A DNA stretch of 64,000 bases from Flavobacterium difficile (GCF_011392115.1 NZ_JAAJBT010000002.1:186001-250000), one strand, 5' to 3'; shown: positions 1 through 9,265, counted from the first letter of the stretch. Numbers and translations are program-made. Notes: generated from the sequence alone by a model not told the origin.

Positions 1-107
1 CCGCCGCTTTTCACACCTACACGAACGAAATCGTTTACAGCATCAAAGCCGTCTTCAGTCATCATCGTTACAATTTTTTTACTTGCTGATTCTGATACTT
101 TTATCAT
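1..107 (-). CDS. Fe-S cluster assembly carrier, HesB/IscA (SufA) family, N-terminal part
   Basis: The gene runs off the left edge, so only about 35 N-terminal residues are visible (MIKVSESASKKIVTMM, then VRVGVKSGG). This matches the start of A-type Fe-S carriers, where the segment ending VGVKSGGCSG holds the first cluster-ligand cysteine. That cysteine lies just outside the window. In Flavobacteria this gene usually heads the suf operon, with sufB next on the same strand; this cannot be checked here. The ATG at 107 is the only plausible start. Confidence 0.75.
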   Translation of the reverse strand, partial: MIKVSESASKKIVTMMTEDGFDAVNDFVRVGVKSG

Positions 108-259
108 AACTTGATTATTTTTATTTTAAATCTGTCTAAATTATCTGCAAAGATAAACCATAAAATCCTTTTTACAAGGTTTGATAACATTTTTATAACT
201 TATATGTTTATAGTTTTCGTTTATTGATTTTTTTGTAATTTGGCTAAAAATTTAATGCC

Positions 260-1117
260 ATGAAATTATATGCTTTAGAAGCTGGAAATTTTAAATTAGA
301 CGGAGGCGCTATGTTCGGCGTTGTGCCCAAAACAATTTGGAATAAAACCAATCCTGCAGATGAAAATAATCTTATCGATATTGCTGCAAGATGTTTGTTA
401 ATTGAAGAAGGAAATAAACTTATTCTTATTGATAATGGAATGGGGGACAAACAATCTGATAAATTTTTTGGATATTATTCACTTTGGGGCGATGCAAGTT
501 TAGATAAATCATTAGCAAAATACGGATTTCATAAAGACGATATCACAGATGTATTTATGACGCATTTACATTTTGACCATTGTGGTGGTTCTGTAGTTTG
601 GAATAAAGATAAAACTGGGTATGAAGTTGCGTTTAAAAACGCTAATTTTTGGACAAATGAAAACCACTGGGATTGGGCTACAAAACCTAATGCTCGTGAA
701 AAAGCTTCTTTTTTAGTGGAAAACATACTACCTATGCAGGAAAGTGGACAATTAAAGTTCATTAACCGACCCAATTCAGATTTTTTAACAACTTCCGAAT
801 TGGGTTTTGGTATATTTTTTGCTGATGGTCATACCGAAAAACAAATGTTACCTCATATCAATTACAAAGGAAAAACAATTGTTTTTTGTGCAGATTTATT
901 AGCTACTGCCGGTCATATTCCAATTCCATATGTAATGGGGTATGATACGCGTCCGCTCTTAACTTTAGATGAAAAAGCAAAGTTCTTGAATGCTGCTGCA
1001 GATAACAACTATTATTTATTTTTAGAGCATGACGCCCACAATCAAATCATTACAGTGGAACGAACTGAAAAAGGTGTTCGATTGAAAGAAGTCTTTACTT
1101 GTGAAGAGATTTTTTAA
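260..1117 (+). CDS. MBL-fold metallo-hydrolase
   Basis: This 285-residue cytoplasmic protein has the metallo-beta-lactamase signature H102-x-H104-x-D106-H107 (HLHFDHCGG), which binds two metal ions. Further candidate ligands are the His in FADGH, the Asp in FCADL and a C-terminal LEHDAHN. No signal peptide is visible. The family hydrolyses esters, lactones, thioesters and similar substrates; the substrate here cannot be told. The order of motifs resembles lactonase or glyoxalase-II-like members. It stands in front of the S8 protease gene (47-bp gap) and may be co-transcribed. Confidence 0.85.
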   Translation: MKLYALEAGNFKLDGGAMFGVVPKTIWNKTNPADENNLIDIAARCLLIEEGNKLILIDNGMGDKQSDKFFGYYSLWGDASLDKSLAKYGFHKDDITDVFMTHLHFDHCGGSVVWNKDKTGYEVAFKNANFWTNENHWDWATKPNAREKASFLVENILPMQESGQLKFINRPNSDFLTTSELGFGIFFADGHTEKQMLPHINYKGKTIVFCADLLATAGHIPIPYVMGYDTRPLLTLDEKAKFLNAAADNNYYLFLEHDAHNQIITVERTEKGVRLKEVFTCEEIF

Positions 1118-1164
1118 ATGATTGGTAATTAAAATACTTATAAAAACCCAAATAAAATAATAAT

Positions 1165-2763
1165 ATGAAATTGATTTATAGACCTTTACATTTAGTTTAT
1201 GCTTTATCTATCACATTAGTAGGATGTGGTTCCGCTTCAAAAATGGTATCGGTTCCTGTTGAAAATATCGATAGAATGCCCTTAAAAACAACACCTTTAT
1301 CTGAAAAAGATTTAAAACGTTGGAGCCATTTAGATTTAGTTAAAGATACAATACCAGGAATGAGTGTAGACAAAGCCTATGCAGAATTGTTAAAAGGCAA
1401 AAAACCTACAAAAGTTATTGTTGGAATTGTAGATTCCGGAATTGATATCAATCACGAAGATTTGAAAGCTGTAATTTGGACCAATCCGAAAGAAATTCCT
1501 GGTAATAAAATCGACGATGATAAAAACGGATATGTTGATGATATCAATGGCTGGAATTTTTTGGGTGATGCTGTTCATGAACAATTAGAATTGACTCGAA
1601 TTGTAAAAAAAGGGCCAAACACGCCTGATTATGATAAAGCAAAAGCAGAATTAGAAAACAAGATTAAAGGCTTACAAGATGATAAGCAGTATTTAGACAT
1701 GATTTTAAATGCAGAAAAAGCAATTAAAGCGCATTTGAAAAAAGACAATTTTACTCTTGAAGAAGTTAAGAAAATTCAAACTACTGATCAAAGTTTGTTA
1801 CAAGCAAAAGCTATGTTTTCTCAAATTTTAACAGGTACTCCTAAAGCAGAATTCGACAAACAAATGGTAGAATATAATGACTATGTTTACGGACAATTAA
1901 ACTATAATTTGAATGTTAATTTTGAGGGTAGAAAAGTAGTTGGTGACAATCCAAATGATATTACCGATAAAAAATATGGTAATAATAATGTGGTAGGACC
2001 AGATCCAAAGGAAGCTAAACATGGTACTCACGTGGCTGGTGTAGTTGCACAAGTTAGAGGTAATAAAAAAGGAGGAGACGGTGTAGCAAGTACAGTTTCA
2101 ATTATGGCGATTCGTGCAGTTCCGAATGGCGATGAATACGATAAAGATATTGCTTTAGGTATTCGATATGCAGTAGATAATGGTGCAAAAGTAATTAATG
2201 GTTCTTTTGGTAAATATTTTTCTCAAAATAAAGAATGGGTTATTGATGCGATAAAATATGCAGAGTCAAAAGATGTATTAGTTGTAATCGCAGCAGGAAA
2301 TGAGAGTTACGATTTAGATGTTACAAATAAATATCCGAATGATACTTATGATAATGCTCCCGAATTTGCTAATAATGTTTTAATTATTGGTGCTTTAAAT
2401 GTTGACTATGGAAGTAAGTTAGTAGCGAGTTTTTCAAATTATGGGAAAAATAATGTAGATATATTTGCGCCAGGTGTAAAAATTTATGCTACCACGCCTT
2501 TAAATACCTACGAATATTTAGAAGGAACTTCAATGGCTTCTCCAAATGTTGCCGGTGTTGCGGCTTTAATTCGTTCTTATTATCCAAATTTAACAGCTAG
2601 TGAAGTAAAACAAATTATTTTAGAAAGTGGAACTTCGCTTAGCAATACGATTACAGTTGGTGAGGATAAGCATAAAGCAAAGTTTTCAGATATTTCTAAA
2701 ACAGGTAAAATTGTAAACGCATTTAATGCTTTACTATTGGCTGAGAAAAAATCTAAAAAATAA
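1165..2763 (+). CDS. S8 family (subtilisin-like) serine peptidase, lipoprotein
   Basis: The 532-residue protein has a lipoprotein signal ending LVGCGS (lipid Cys about residue 21), so it is probably anchored in the cell envelope. The catalytic triad is visible: D90 in GIVDSGID, H286 in HGTHVAG and S456 in GTSMASP. About 195 residues separate Asp and His, far more than in subtilisin. That insert (about 140-280) is Lys-rich and largely helical-looking, as in other Bacteroidota S8 peptidases. No T9SS sorting domain is present. A terminator hairpin follows at 2781-2822. Confidence 0.92.
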   Translation: MKLIYRPLHLVYALSITLVGCGSASKMVSVPVENIDRMPLKTTPLSEKDLKRWSHLDLVKDTIPGMSVDKAYAELLKGKKPTKVIVGIVDSGIDINHEDLKAVIWTNPKEIPGNKIDDDKNGYVDDINGWNFLGDAVHEQLELTRIVKKGPNTPDYDKAKAELENKIKGLQDDKQYLDMILNAEKAIKAHLKKDNFTLEEVKKIQTTDQSLLQAKAMFSQILTGTPKAEFDKQMVEYNDYVYGQLNYNLNVNFEGRKVVGDNPNDITDKKYGNNNVVGPDPKEAKHGTHVAGVVAQVRGNKKGGDGVASTVSIMAIRAVPNGDEYDKDIALGIRYAVDNGAKVINGSFGKYFSQNKEWVIDAIKYAESKDVLVVIAAGNESYDLDVTNKYPNDTYDNAPEFANNVLIIGALNVDYGSKLVASFSNYGKNNVDIFAPGVKIYATTPLNTYEYLEGTSMASPNVAGVAALIRSYYPNLTASEVKQIILESGTSLSNTITVGEDKHKAKFSDISKTGKIVNAFNALLLAEKKSKK

Positions 2764-2780
2764 TCTTATTTATTAGTTAA

Positions 2781-2822
2781 AAAACCACAAAGTTTAAACT
2801 TCACGTTTATCTTTGTGGTTTT
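2781..2822 (+). terminator. Intrinsic terminator after the S8 peptidase gene
   Basis: A 12-bp perfect stem (AAAACCACAAAG pairing with CTTTGTGGTTTT) lies 18 nt after the stop codon. The T tract is short and partly inside the stem. Confidence 0.7.
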
Positions 2823-2846
2823 CTTATTTATACCAAATTATCTCTT

Positions 2847-4718
2847 ATGAAGAAATTAATTACCACAATGTTTGTTCTTGTTGCAGGATTTTCATTTGCT
2901 CAAAACAATCCCAATTCAGGTTATTGGCAACAACACGTTGATTATAAAATGAACGTAAATATGGATGTCAAAAAATACCAATATAAAGGAAGTCAAGAAT
3001 TGGTTTATACCAATAATTCTCCTGATACTTTAAAGAAAGTATTTTATCACTTATATCCCAATGCATTTCAACCAGGAAGTGCCATGGACATGCGTTTACA
3101 AGCGATTTCGGATCCAGACAAACGTATGGTTCGTAAATTTATGAAAGAAAATAAAGAGGTTAAAGAAAGTAGAATTAGCACTTTAAAACCTGACGAAATT
3201 GGGTTTTTAAACGTTACTAACTTTAAACAAAACGGAGTTTCTGCGCAAACTAGAGTCGTAGGAACGGTTTTAGAAGTTACTTTGCCTCAAGCTATTTTAC
3301 CGAAATCGTCTTCTAAGTTTACCTTAGATTTTGATGGGCAAGTTCCTCTTCAAATTCGTCGTTCTGGAAGAAATTCAGAAGAGAATGTAGCGTTGTCTAT
3401 GACACAATGGTATCCGAAAATGGCTGAATATGATTTTGAAGGCTGGCATGCTGATACTTATATTGCGAGAGAGTTTCACGGAGTTTGGGGAAATTTCGAT
3501 GTAAAAATTACAATTGATAAAGACTATACCATTGGTTCTACGGGTTATCTTCAAAATAAAAATGAAATAGGAAAAGGATATGAAGATGCTGGTATCGTTG
3601 TTAAATATCCAAAACGAACTAAAACACTAACTTGGCATTTCATAGCTCCAAATGTGCATGATTTTGCTTGGGGTGCTGATGCCGAATACATTCACGATAA
3701 AATTATGGGTGAAAACGAAACAGAATTGCATTTTTTCTATAAAAACAAAAAAGAGAATTTAGAAAATTGGAAAAAATTGCAACCTAAAACCGCTGAATTA
3801 TTAGCGTATTTCAATAAAAATATCGGACAATATCCATATAAACAATATTCCGTTATTCAAGGTGGAGATGGTGGAATGGAATATGCGATGTGTACTTTAA
3901 TTACCGGAAATAGAAGTTTTGGAAGTTTGGTTGGAGTTACCGCTCATGAATTAGCGCATACTTGGTTTCAACATATTTTGGCTACTAACGAATTAAAACA
4001 TTGTTGGATGGATGAAGGTTTTACTTCTTTTATTTCAAATTTAGCAATGAACGAAATTTTACCACCAAAAGAGCCTGAAAATCCATTTGCTGATTCCTAT
4101 AAAAGTTATACTTTTTTAGCCAATTCTGGAAAAGAACAACCATTAACAACTCATGCAGACAGGTACGATTTAAATCAATCTTACGGAATTGGTGCTTACA
4201 GTAAAGGTGAAGTTTTCTTGGCACAATTGGGATATGTGATTGGTATAGAAAATCTTCAAAAAACAATTAAGAAATATTATACGGATTTTAAGTTTACTCA
4301 TCCCACTCCAAATGATATTAAAAGAACCGCTGAAAAAGTTTCTGGTGCGAATTTAGATTGGTATTTAAATGAGTGGACACAAACCACAAACACAATTGAT
4401 TACGCTATTAAATCGGTAGAAAATAATAAAATTGTATTAGAAAGAAAAGGTAGAATGCCAATGCCAATCGATTTAATTGTTGAATTTGAAAATGGCACGA
4501 AGGAATATTTTTACATTCCAAATACCTTAATGCGTTGGGAAAAAGTAAATCCATTTCCAACTTTAACAAGAACTATTTTAGGAGGTTGGGATTGGGCAAT
4601 TCCTACTTATTCAATTGAAATTGCTATGGAAAAAGGAGCTGTTAAATCTGTAATCATTGATCCAAGTGATTTGATGGCAGATGTGAAAAAAGAAGATAAT
4701 GTGTTTCCAAAAAAATAA
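2847..4718 (+). CDS. M1 family metallopeptidase (aminopeptidase N-like)
   Basis: This exported 623-residue protein has a signal peptide ending about FSFAQ. The M1 zinc site is intact: H367-E368-x-x-H371 (HELAHTW) followed by E390 in MDEGF, the HExxH-18x-E spacing. The upstream exopeptidase motif reads GGMEYA instead of GAMEN, a common variant. It is shorter than aminopeptidase N and lacks the large C-terminal helical domain. Its role is probably peptide degradation in the periplasm or at the surface. Confidence 0.92.
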   Translation: MKKLITTMFVLVAGFSFAQNNPNSGYWQQHVDYKMNVNMDVKKYQYKGSQELVYTNNSPDTLKKVFYHLYPNAFQPGSAMDMRLQAISDPDKRMVRKFMKENKEVKESRISTLKPDEIGFLNVTNFKQNGVSAQTRVVGTVLEVTLPQAILPKSSSKFTLDFDGQVPLQIRRSGRNSEENVALSMTQWYPKMAEYDFEGWHADTYIAREFHGVWGNFDVKITIDKDYTIGSTGYLQNKNEIGKGYEDAGIVVKYPKRTKTLTWHFIAPNVHDFAWGADAEYIHDKIMGENETELHFFYKNKKENLENWKKLQPKTAELLAYFNKNIGQYPYKQYSVIQGGDGGMEYAMCTLITGNRSFGSLVGVTAHELAHTWFQHILATNELKHCWMDEGFTSFISNLAMNEILPPKEPENPFADSYKSYTFLANSGKEQPLTTHADRYDLNQSYGIGAYSKGEVFLAQLGYVIGIENLQKTIKKYYTDFKFTHPTPNDIKRTAEKVSGANLDWYLNEWTQTTNTIDYAIKSVENNKIVLERKGRMPMPIDLIVEFENGTKEYFYIPNTLMRWEKVNPFPTLTRTILGGWDWAIPTYSIEIAMEKGAVKSVIIDPSDLMADVKKEDNVFPKK

Positions 4719-4776
4719 TAGAATCGCAATCATATTCTAAAAAATAATAGTAATTTAGATTTCAAAATAAATTCAA

Positions 4777-6135
4777 ATGCAAGATAAAACGTTAATTGGT
4801 AGTGAAGAATGGTGCTCGTTTCCACAATTAGGAATTCCAGCGATAAAAGCACGTGTCGATTCTGGAGCAAAAACTTCAGCATTACACGCTATCAATATCA
4901 AAACTTTTGAAAAGAATGGTAACGAATGGTTAAAATTTGATATCAATCCGATTCAAAATAACTCGAAATCCATTATTCATTGTGAAGCGCAATTAGTCGA
5001 TCAGAGAATTGTAAAAAGTTCTAACGGAACAAGAGAAAAAAGATACGTTATTCGAACAGATGTTGAATTAGGAAATCATAATTGGCAAGTTGAAGTTACC
5101 CTAACTAACAGAGATTCTATGGGTTTCAGAATGTTGTTGGGTAGAGAGGCAATGGTCGGAAGATTAATTGTCGATCCGGAAAAGAAATTTGAATTAGGTC
5201 AACCTTCAACAGAAAGTTTAAAAGAATATTATTACAGCGAACCAAGTAAAAAAGGATTAAAAATTGGACTTTTAGCCAGTAATCCAGAATTATATAGCAA
5301 CAGAAGAATTATAGAAGCTGGTGAAATGCGCGGACATGAAATGCATTTCTTGAATATCAAATATTGTTACATGAAATTAAGCGCTTCTAATCCAGAAATC
5401 CATTATCGAGGTGGATTAGTTTTGAGTGATTTCGATGCGATAATTCCACGTATTCGTCCAAGTATGACGTATTATGGTTGTGCTTTAACCCGCCAATTTG
5501 AAGCTTTGAAAGTATTTGCTTTAAACAATGCAGCTGCGATTACTCAATCTAGAGATAAATTATTTTCTTTACAATTGTTATTAAATAATGGTGTGGATAT
5601 TCCAACTACTGGTTTTGCCAATTCGCCCTTAGATACAGATGATTTAATAAAAATGGTTGGTGGTTCGCCTTTAATCGTAAAATTATTAGAAGGAACACAA
5701 GGTAAAGGTGTAGTTTTAGCGGAAACTAAAAAAGCTGCTGAATCTGTAATTAACGCTTTTAAAAGTTTAAATGCCAATATCTTAGTGCAAGAATTCATCA
5801 AAGAAGCGAATGGAAAAGATTTGCGTTTGTTTGTTGTAGATGGTAAAGTAGTAGCAGCCATGCAACGTGAAGCTGCACCAGGAGAATTTCGTGCCAATAT
5901 TCATTTAGGAGGAACGGCTTCCGTAGTAAAAGTGACATCAGACGAGAAAAAAATTGCCATAAAAGCTGCCAAAGCGATGAATTTAAAAGTTGCTGGTGTG
6001 GATATCATTCGTTCTACTAAAGGACCATTATTGTTAGAGGTGAATTCTTCTCCAGGTTTAGAAGGAATTGAAGGCGCTACTCAAAAGGATATTGCTGGCG
6101 AAATGATTAAAGCTATTGAGAAAAATTTTAAATAA
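4777..6135 (+). CDS. rimK: RimK-family ATP-grasp ligase fused to an N-terminal RimB-type retropepsin-like domain
   Basis: The 452 residues carry two domains. Residues about 1-140 form the domain often annotated ATP-dependent zinc protease, with the aspartic-protease-like motif [12 protein letters not shown] and LLGREAM. Residues about 155-452 are a RimK ATP-grasp ligase ([45 protein letters not shown]). RimK adds glutamates to the C-terminus of ribosomal protein S6, and RimB homologues are proposed to trim them. The fusion would put adding and trimming in one chain. It is followed 7 nt later by a small membrane protein gene. Confidence 0.9.
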   Translation: MQDKTLIGSEEWCSFPQLGIPAIKARVDSGAKTSALHAINIKTFEKNGNEWLKFDINPIQNNSKSIIHCEAQLVDQRIVKSSNGTREKRYVIRTDVELGNHNWQVEVTLTNRDSMGFRMLLGREAMVGRLIVDPEKKFELGQPSTESLKEYYYSEPSKKGLKIGLLASNPELYSNRRIIEAGEMRGHEMHFLNIKYCYMKLSASNPEIHYRGGLVLSDFDAIIPRIRPSMTYYGCALTRQFEALKVFALNNAAAITQSRDKLFSLQLLLNNGVDIPTTGFANSPLDTDDLIKMVGGSPLIVKLLEGTQGKGVVLAETKKAAESVINAFKSLNANILVQEFIKEANGKDLRLFVVDGKVVAAMQREAAPGEFRANIHLGGTASVVKVTSDEKKIAIKAAKAMNLKVAGVDIIRSTKGPLLLEVNSSPGLEGIEGATQKDIAGEMIKAIEKNFK

Positions 6136-6142
6136 TTGATTC

Positions 6143-6325
6143 ATGGCAACTAAATATAAAATCCCTTTGGTTTTATTCCTTTTAGGAATGCTTATTACAA
6201 TTGTTGGTGCGCTTTTTAAAATCATGCATTGGCCTAATAGTAATGTACTTTTAATTGTTGGAACTCTTTGTGAAGCAGTTGCCATTATTACTTTGATCAG
6301 AATTATTTTAAAAAAATCTAAATGA
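6143..6325 (+). CDS. Small GldL-like two-helix membrane protein
   Basis: This 60-residue protein has two transmembrane segments (about 8-27 and 33-54) joined by GALFKIMHWPNSN. That segment closely resembles the N-terminal membrane hairpin of GldL, the gliding and type IX secretion motor protein, but the long cytoplasmic part of GldL is absent. The stop overlaps the start of the DUF421 gene (ATGA at 6322-6325), so translation is probably coupled. A paralogue lies at 6821. The function is not known; family membership comes from the motif. Confidence 0.75.
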   Translation: MATKYKIPLVLFLLGMLITIVGALFKIMHWPNSNVLLIVGTLCEAVAIITLIRIILKKSK

Positions 6326-6816
6326 ACCCTTACATAGACATTGTTATAAGATGTATTTGTGTCTATTTTTTTATGGTAATTGCCTTGCGCATTTTCGGTA
6401 AAAAAGAGTTATCTCAACTAAATGCTTCTGACATTGTTTTAATATTATTGATTAGTAATGCGGTTCAAAACGCCATGGTTGGAAGTGATGTATCGCTTGA
6501 AGGTGGAATTATAGCCGCGTTTTCTTTGTTTTTAATCAATTATGTTTTTAAGAAAGTAATGCTGAAATCAGAATTTGTTAAAAATTTAATTCAAGAAAAA
6601 CCTGAAATTTTAATTCATGATGGCATCATTGATTTTAAAATTCTTTCAAAATTAGACATTACGTCTGAGGAACTAGATGAGGTTATTAGAGAACACGGCG
6701 TAGAAAATTACAAACATGTAAAATTAGCGATGCTTGAAATTAATGGAAGTATTAGCGTTATTTCTGGCGATGAAAGTCTAATACAAACGAAACACAAAAG
6801 AAATCACAAAAAATAA
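6322..6816 (+). CDS. DUF421 (YetF-like) membrane protein
   Basis: The 164-residue protein has three N-terminal transmembrane segments (about 8-27, 38-55, 60-80), then the DUF421 cytoplasmic domain with FGKKELSQLNASDIVLILLISNAVQNAM and EIIIRE-like HGVENYKHVKLAMLE. YetF-family proteins are small membrane proteins of unclear biochemical role, linked to spore or envelope processes in Bacilli. It overlaps the previous gene by 4 bp and the next starts 4 bp later, a tight operon. Confidence 0.88.
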   Translation: MNPYIDIVIRCICVYFFMVIALRIFGKKELSQLNASDIVLILLISNAVQNAMVGSDVSLEGGIIAAFSLFLINYVFKKVMLKSEFVKNLIQEKPEILIHDGIIDFKILSKLDITSEELDEVIREHGVENYKHVKLAMLEINGSISVISGDESLIQTKHKRNHKK

Positions 6817-6820
6817 GGTA

Positions 6821-7006
6821 ATGGATAATAAGTTTAGAAAACTGCTGCTTGTCATTATTGCTTGCAGTTTTATTGTAGCTGTCGGCGCATTATTTAAAAT
6901 TATGCATTGGCCTGGTGCTACATTGATATTCAATATCGGTGTGGTTTTAGAAATCATTTTTGGCGCCACAATTATGGTTTATTTACTAAAAAATAGAAAC
7001 AAGTAA
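6821..7006 (+). CDS. Small GldL-like two-helix membrane protein, second copy
   Basis: This 61-residue protein has two membrane segments and the loop GALFKIMHWPGATL. It shares the GALFKIMHWP core with the protein at 6143 and with the N-terminus of GldL. The two copies bracket the DUF421 gene, as if by tandem duplication or insertion. Function unknown. Confidence 0.75.
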   Translation: MDNKFRKLLLVIIACSFIVAVGALFKIMHWPGATLIFNIGVVLEIIFGATIMVYLLKNRNK

Positions 7007-7008
7007 CT

Positions 7009-7371
7009 ATGGAAATTGTATCTAAGATTAGCATTGTAATTGTAGCTTTACTTCATATCTATTTTTTATGGTTAGAAATGTTTGTTTGGACTACAACTGG
7101 AAAAAAAGTATTTAAAACTTTACCCGAACATTTGTTTGAACCTACGAAAACTTTAGCAGCCAATCAAGGTTTGTATAACGGATTTTTAGCTGCAGGATTG
7201 CTTTGGTCTTTGTTTATTTCCGATGTCATTTGGAGTAAAAATATTGCTTTCTTCTTTTTAGGATGTGTTTTAGTTGCCGCTTTGTATGGTTGGTATTCAG
7301 TTTCGAAAAAAATATTTTTTATGCAAGGCGTTCCAGCAATAATTGGGATTGTGTTGGTGTTTTTGAGATAG
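7009..7371 (+). CDS. DUF1304 family membrane protein
   Basis: The 120 residues contain about four transmembrane helices. The family pattern LHIYFLWLEMFVWTT, then FLAAGLLW, is clear. DUF1304 proteins are small integral membrane proteins of unknown function. It starts 2 nt after the previous stop, so it ends the rimK-to-DUF1304 operon. The 14-bp repeat array begins 8 nt past its stop codon. Confidence 0.88.
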   Translation: MEIVSKISIVIVALLHIYFLWLEMFVWTTTGKKVFKTLPEHLFEPTKTLAANQGLYNGFLAAGLLWSLFISDVIWSKNIAFFFLGCVLVAALYGWYSVSKKIFFMQGVPAIIGIVLVFLR

Positions 7372-7379
7372 TTTAGAAA

Positions 7380-7505
7380 AACCAAGTAAAAAGAGCCAAG
7401 TAAAAAGAGCCAAGTAAAAAGAGCCAGGTAAAAAGAGCCAAGTAAAAAGAGCCAAGTAAAAAGAGCCAGGTAAAAAGAGCCAAGTAAAAGGAATCAAGTA
7501 AAAAA
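7380..7505 (+). repeat. 14-bp tandem repeat array, 9 copies
   Basis: Nine head-to-tail copies of AGCCAAGTAAAAAG fill 126 bp. Copies 4 and 7 read AGCCAGGTAAAAAG, and the end copies are more diverged (AACC..., AATC...). It lies in sense orientation 8 nt after the DUF1304 stop codon and just before a terminator hairpin. The same unit forms a much larger array at 30111-30574. Confidence 0.95.
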
Positions 7506-7508
7506 CAA

Positions 7509-7547
7509 AAAAGGCAAAAGTTTCGAATAATTCAACTTTTGCCTTTT
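7509..7547. terminator. Bidirectional intrinsic terminator between DUF1304 operon and hutH
   Basis: A 14-bp stem (AAAAGGCAAAAGTT with AACTTTTGCCTTTT) has A and T runs on both sides, so it can serve both converging genes. It follows the repeat array directly. Confidence 0.8.
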
Positions 7548-7586
7548 TCAATTTATTTTAGTCAACTCAAACTACTTGACATTGTT

Positions 7587-7612
7587 CTTTTTACTTTTTA
7601 CTTGGCTCTTTT
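7587..7612 (-). repeat. Reverse-oriented partial copies of the 14-bp repeat after hutH
   Basis: Read on the minus strand, the hutH stop codon TAA is followed at once by AAAAGAGCCAAGTAAAAAG and then GTAAAAAG. This is about one and a half units, again in sense with the gene it follows. Confidence 0.8.
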
Positions 7613-9100
7613 TTACGCTTCTACTTGAAAGCTTTTCAAAAAGTGAATCGATTTTTCAATATCGTAATGTAAAATTCGATCTTCTGTAACTAAAGGCACT
7701 TCTTCTCTGTACGTTTTGATAAATGATTCAATGAAATCACTAGATTTTAAAGGTCTTCTAAACTCAATAGCTTGAGAAGCGTTGAATAATTCAATTGCTA
7801 AAATACGCTCTAAATTTTCTACAATTTTTAAGGTTTTTGTTGCTGCATTTGCTCCCATACTCACATGGTCTTCTTGTCCGTTACTACTAACAATACTGTC
7901 AATACTTGCTGGTGTTGCCAATTGTTTATTCTGACTAACAATACTAGCAGCTGTGTATTGAGGAATCATAAATCCTGAATTCAATCCCGGATTGCTAACC
8001 AAAAACGCAGGCAATTCTCTTAAACCAGATATCAATTGATAGGTTCTTCTTTCCGAAATACTTCCTAATTCGGCTAATGCTATTCCTAAATAATCTAACG
8101 ACATCGCTAAAGGTTGACCATGAAAATTTCCTCCAGAAATGATTTCATCTTCTCCAACAAAAATATTCGGATTATCTGTTACCGAATTAATTTCTGTTGT
8201 GAATACTTTTTTTACGTGATCAATTACATCTTTAGAAGCTCCGTGAACTTGTGGAATACATCTAAACGAATATGGATCTTGTACGTGTTTTTTGGGTTGA
8301 GCGATAATTTCGCTATCCTCCAATAATTCTAACATGTGTGTAGCAGTTGCTAATTGTCCTTTATGTGGTCGAACTAAATGAATTAATTCGTTAAAAGGTT
8401 CTTTTCTTCCATCAAAACCTTCTAATGAAACCGCTGCGACAATATTGGCTAATTGTGATAATTTATCTGCTTGAATTAAATTATAAACACCATAAGCACT
8501 CATGAACTGAGTACCATTTAATAACGCTAAGCCTTCTTTCGATTTCAAAGTAATAGGCGATAGGTTTAACTTTTCTAAGACTTTATGTGCGGGCTGACGA
8601 AATCCATCATAATACACTTCTCCTTCATTAATTAAAGGCAAACACAAATGAGCTAATGGAGATAAATCGCCACTTGCTCCCAACGAACCTTGCGTATAAA
8701 CTACAGGTAAAATATCGTTATTGTAAAAATCAATCAAACGATTAACGGTTGCCAATTGCACACCAGAATGACCGTAACTTAACGATTGAATTTTTAATAA
8801 TAACATGATTTTTACAATCTCGTGCGGTACTTCTTCACCTGTACCACAAGCATGAGACTTCATCAAGTTTTCTTGAAGTTTAGTAAGGTTTTCTGTCGAT
8901 ATTTTGATATTGTATAAAGAACCAAATCCGGTGTTAATTCCGTAAATCGCATCAGAATTTGAAGCCATTTTTTCATCTAAATAAACACGACATCTTTCAA
9001 TTTTTGAAGTAGCTTCTTCTGAAAGTGCCAGTTTTTTTTCTTCTAAAATAATTTCTTTTACCTTATCTATTGTAAGTAATGACGAATCTATGAAATGCAT
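7613..9100 (-). CDS. hutH: Histidine ammonia-lyase
   Basis: HutH converts L-histidine to urocanate and ammonia, the first step of histidine degradation. The electrophilic MIO cofactor forms from A142-S143-G144 in GSLGASGDLSP. Other family motifs are YGINTGFG, SFRCIPQVHG, ISGGNFHGQPL and GQEDHVSMG. Length from the ATG at 9100 is 495 residues, normal for the family. An in-frame TTG at 9121 would add seven residues, but the ATG gives the usual N-terminus (MHFIDSSLLT). No other hut gene is adjacent. Confidence 0.95.
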   Translation of the reverse strand: MHFIDSSLLTIDKVKEIILEEKKLALSEEATSKIERCRVYLDEKMASNSDAIYGINTGFGSLYNIKISTENLTKLQENLMKSHACGTGEEVPHEIVKIMLLLKIQSLSYGHSGVQLATVNRLIDFYNNDILPVVYTQGSLGASGDLSPLAHLCLPLINEGEVYYDGFRQPAHKVLEKLNLSPITLKSKEGLALLNGTQFMSAYGVYNLIQADKLSQLANIVAAVSLEGFDGRKEPFNELIHLVRPHKGQLATATHMLELLEDSEIIAQPKKHVQDPYSFRCIPQVHGASKDVIDHVKKVFTTEINSVTDNPNIFVGEDEIISGGNFHGQPLAMSLDYLGIALAELGSISERRTYQLISGLRELPAFLVSNPGLNSGFMIPQYTAASIVSQNKQLATPASIDSIVSSNGQEDHVSMGANAATKTLKIVENLERILAIELFNASQAIEFRRPLKSSDFIESFIKTYREEVPLVTEDRILHYDIEKSIHFLKSFQVEA

Positions 9101-9265
9101 TTGTATAGTTTTAGATGCCAAAATTCCATAAAGAAATCTATAAATCCAACAATTATTAAAAATAATTACTGATTTTTCTTAAATTGATAATATAATCGTC
9201 TTTTTCATTTCTTTTTTTAGGAATTTTCAATACATTAGCAACTTATAAATTTACATAAAAACACA

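Noticed and set aside
7297..7551. Minus-strand frames through both 14-bp arrays that translate to repeats rich in Leu and Phe
   Set aside because: The antisense unit has no stop codon, so open frames are expected by composition. No start, promoter or family supports coding.
9101..9121. Longer hutH start
   Set aside because: The first codon would be TTG; the ATG at 9100 gives the normal HutH N-terminus.
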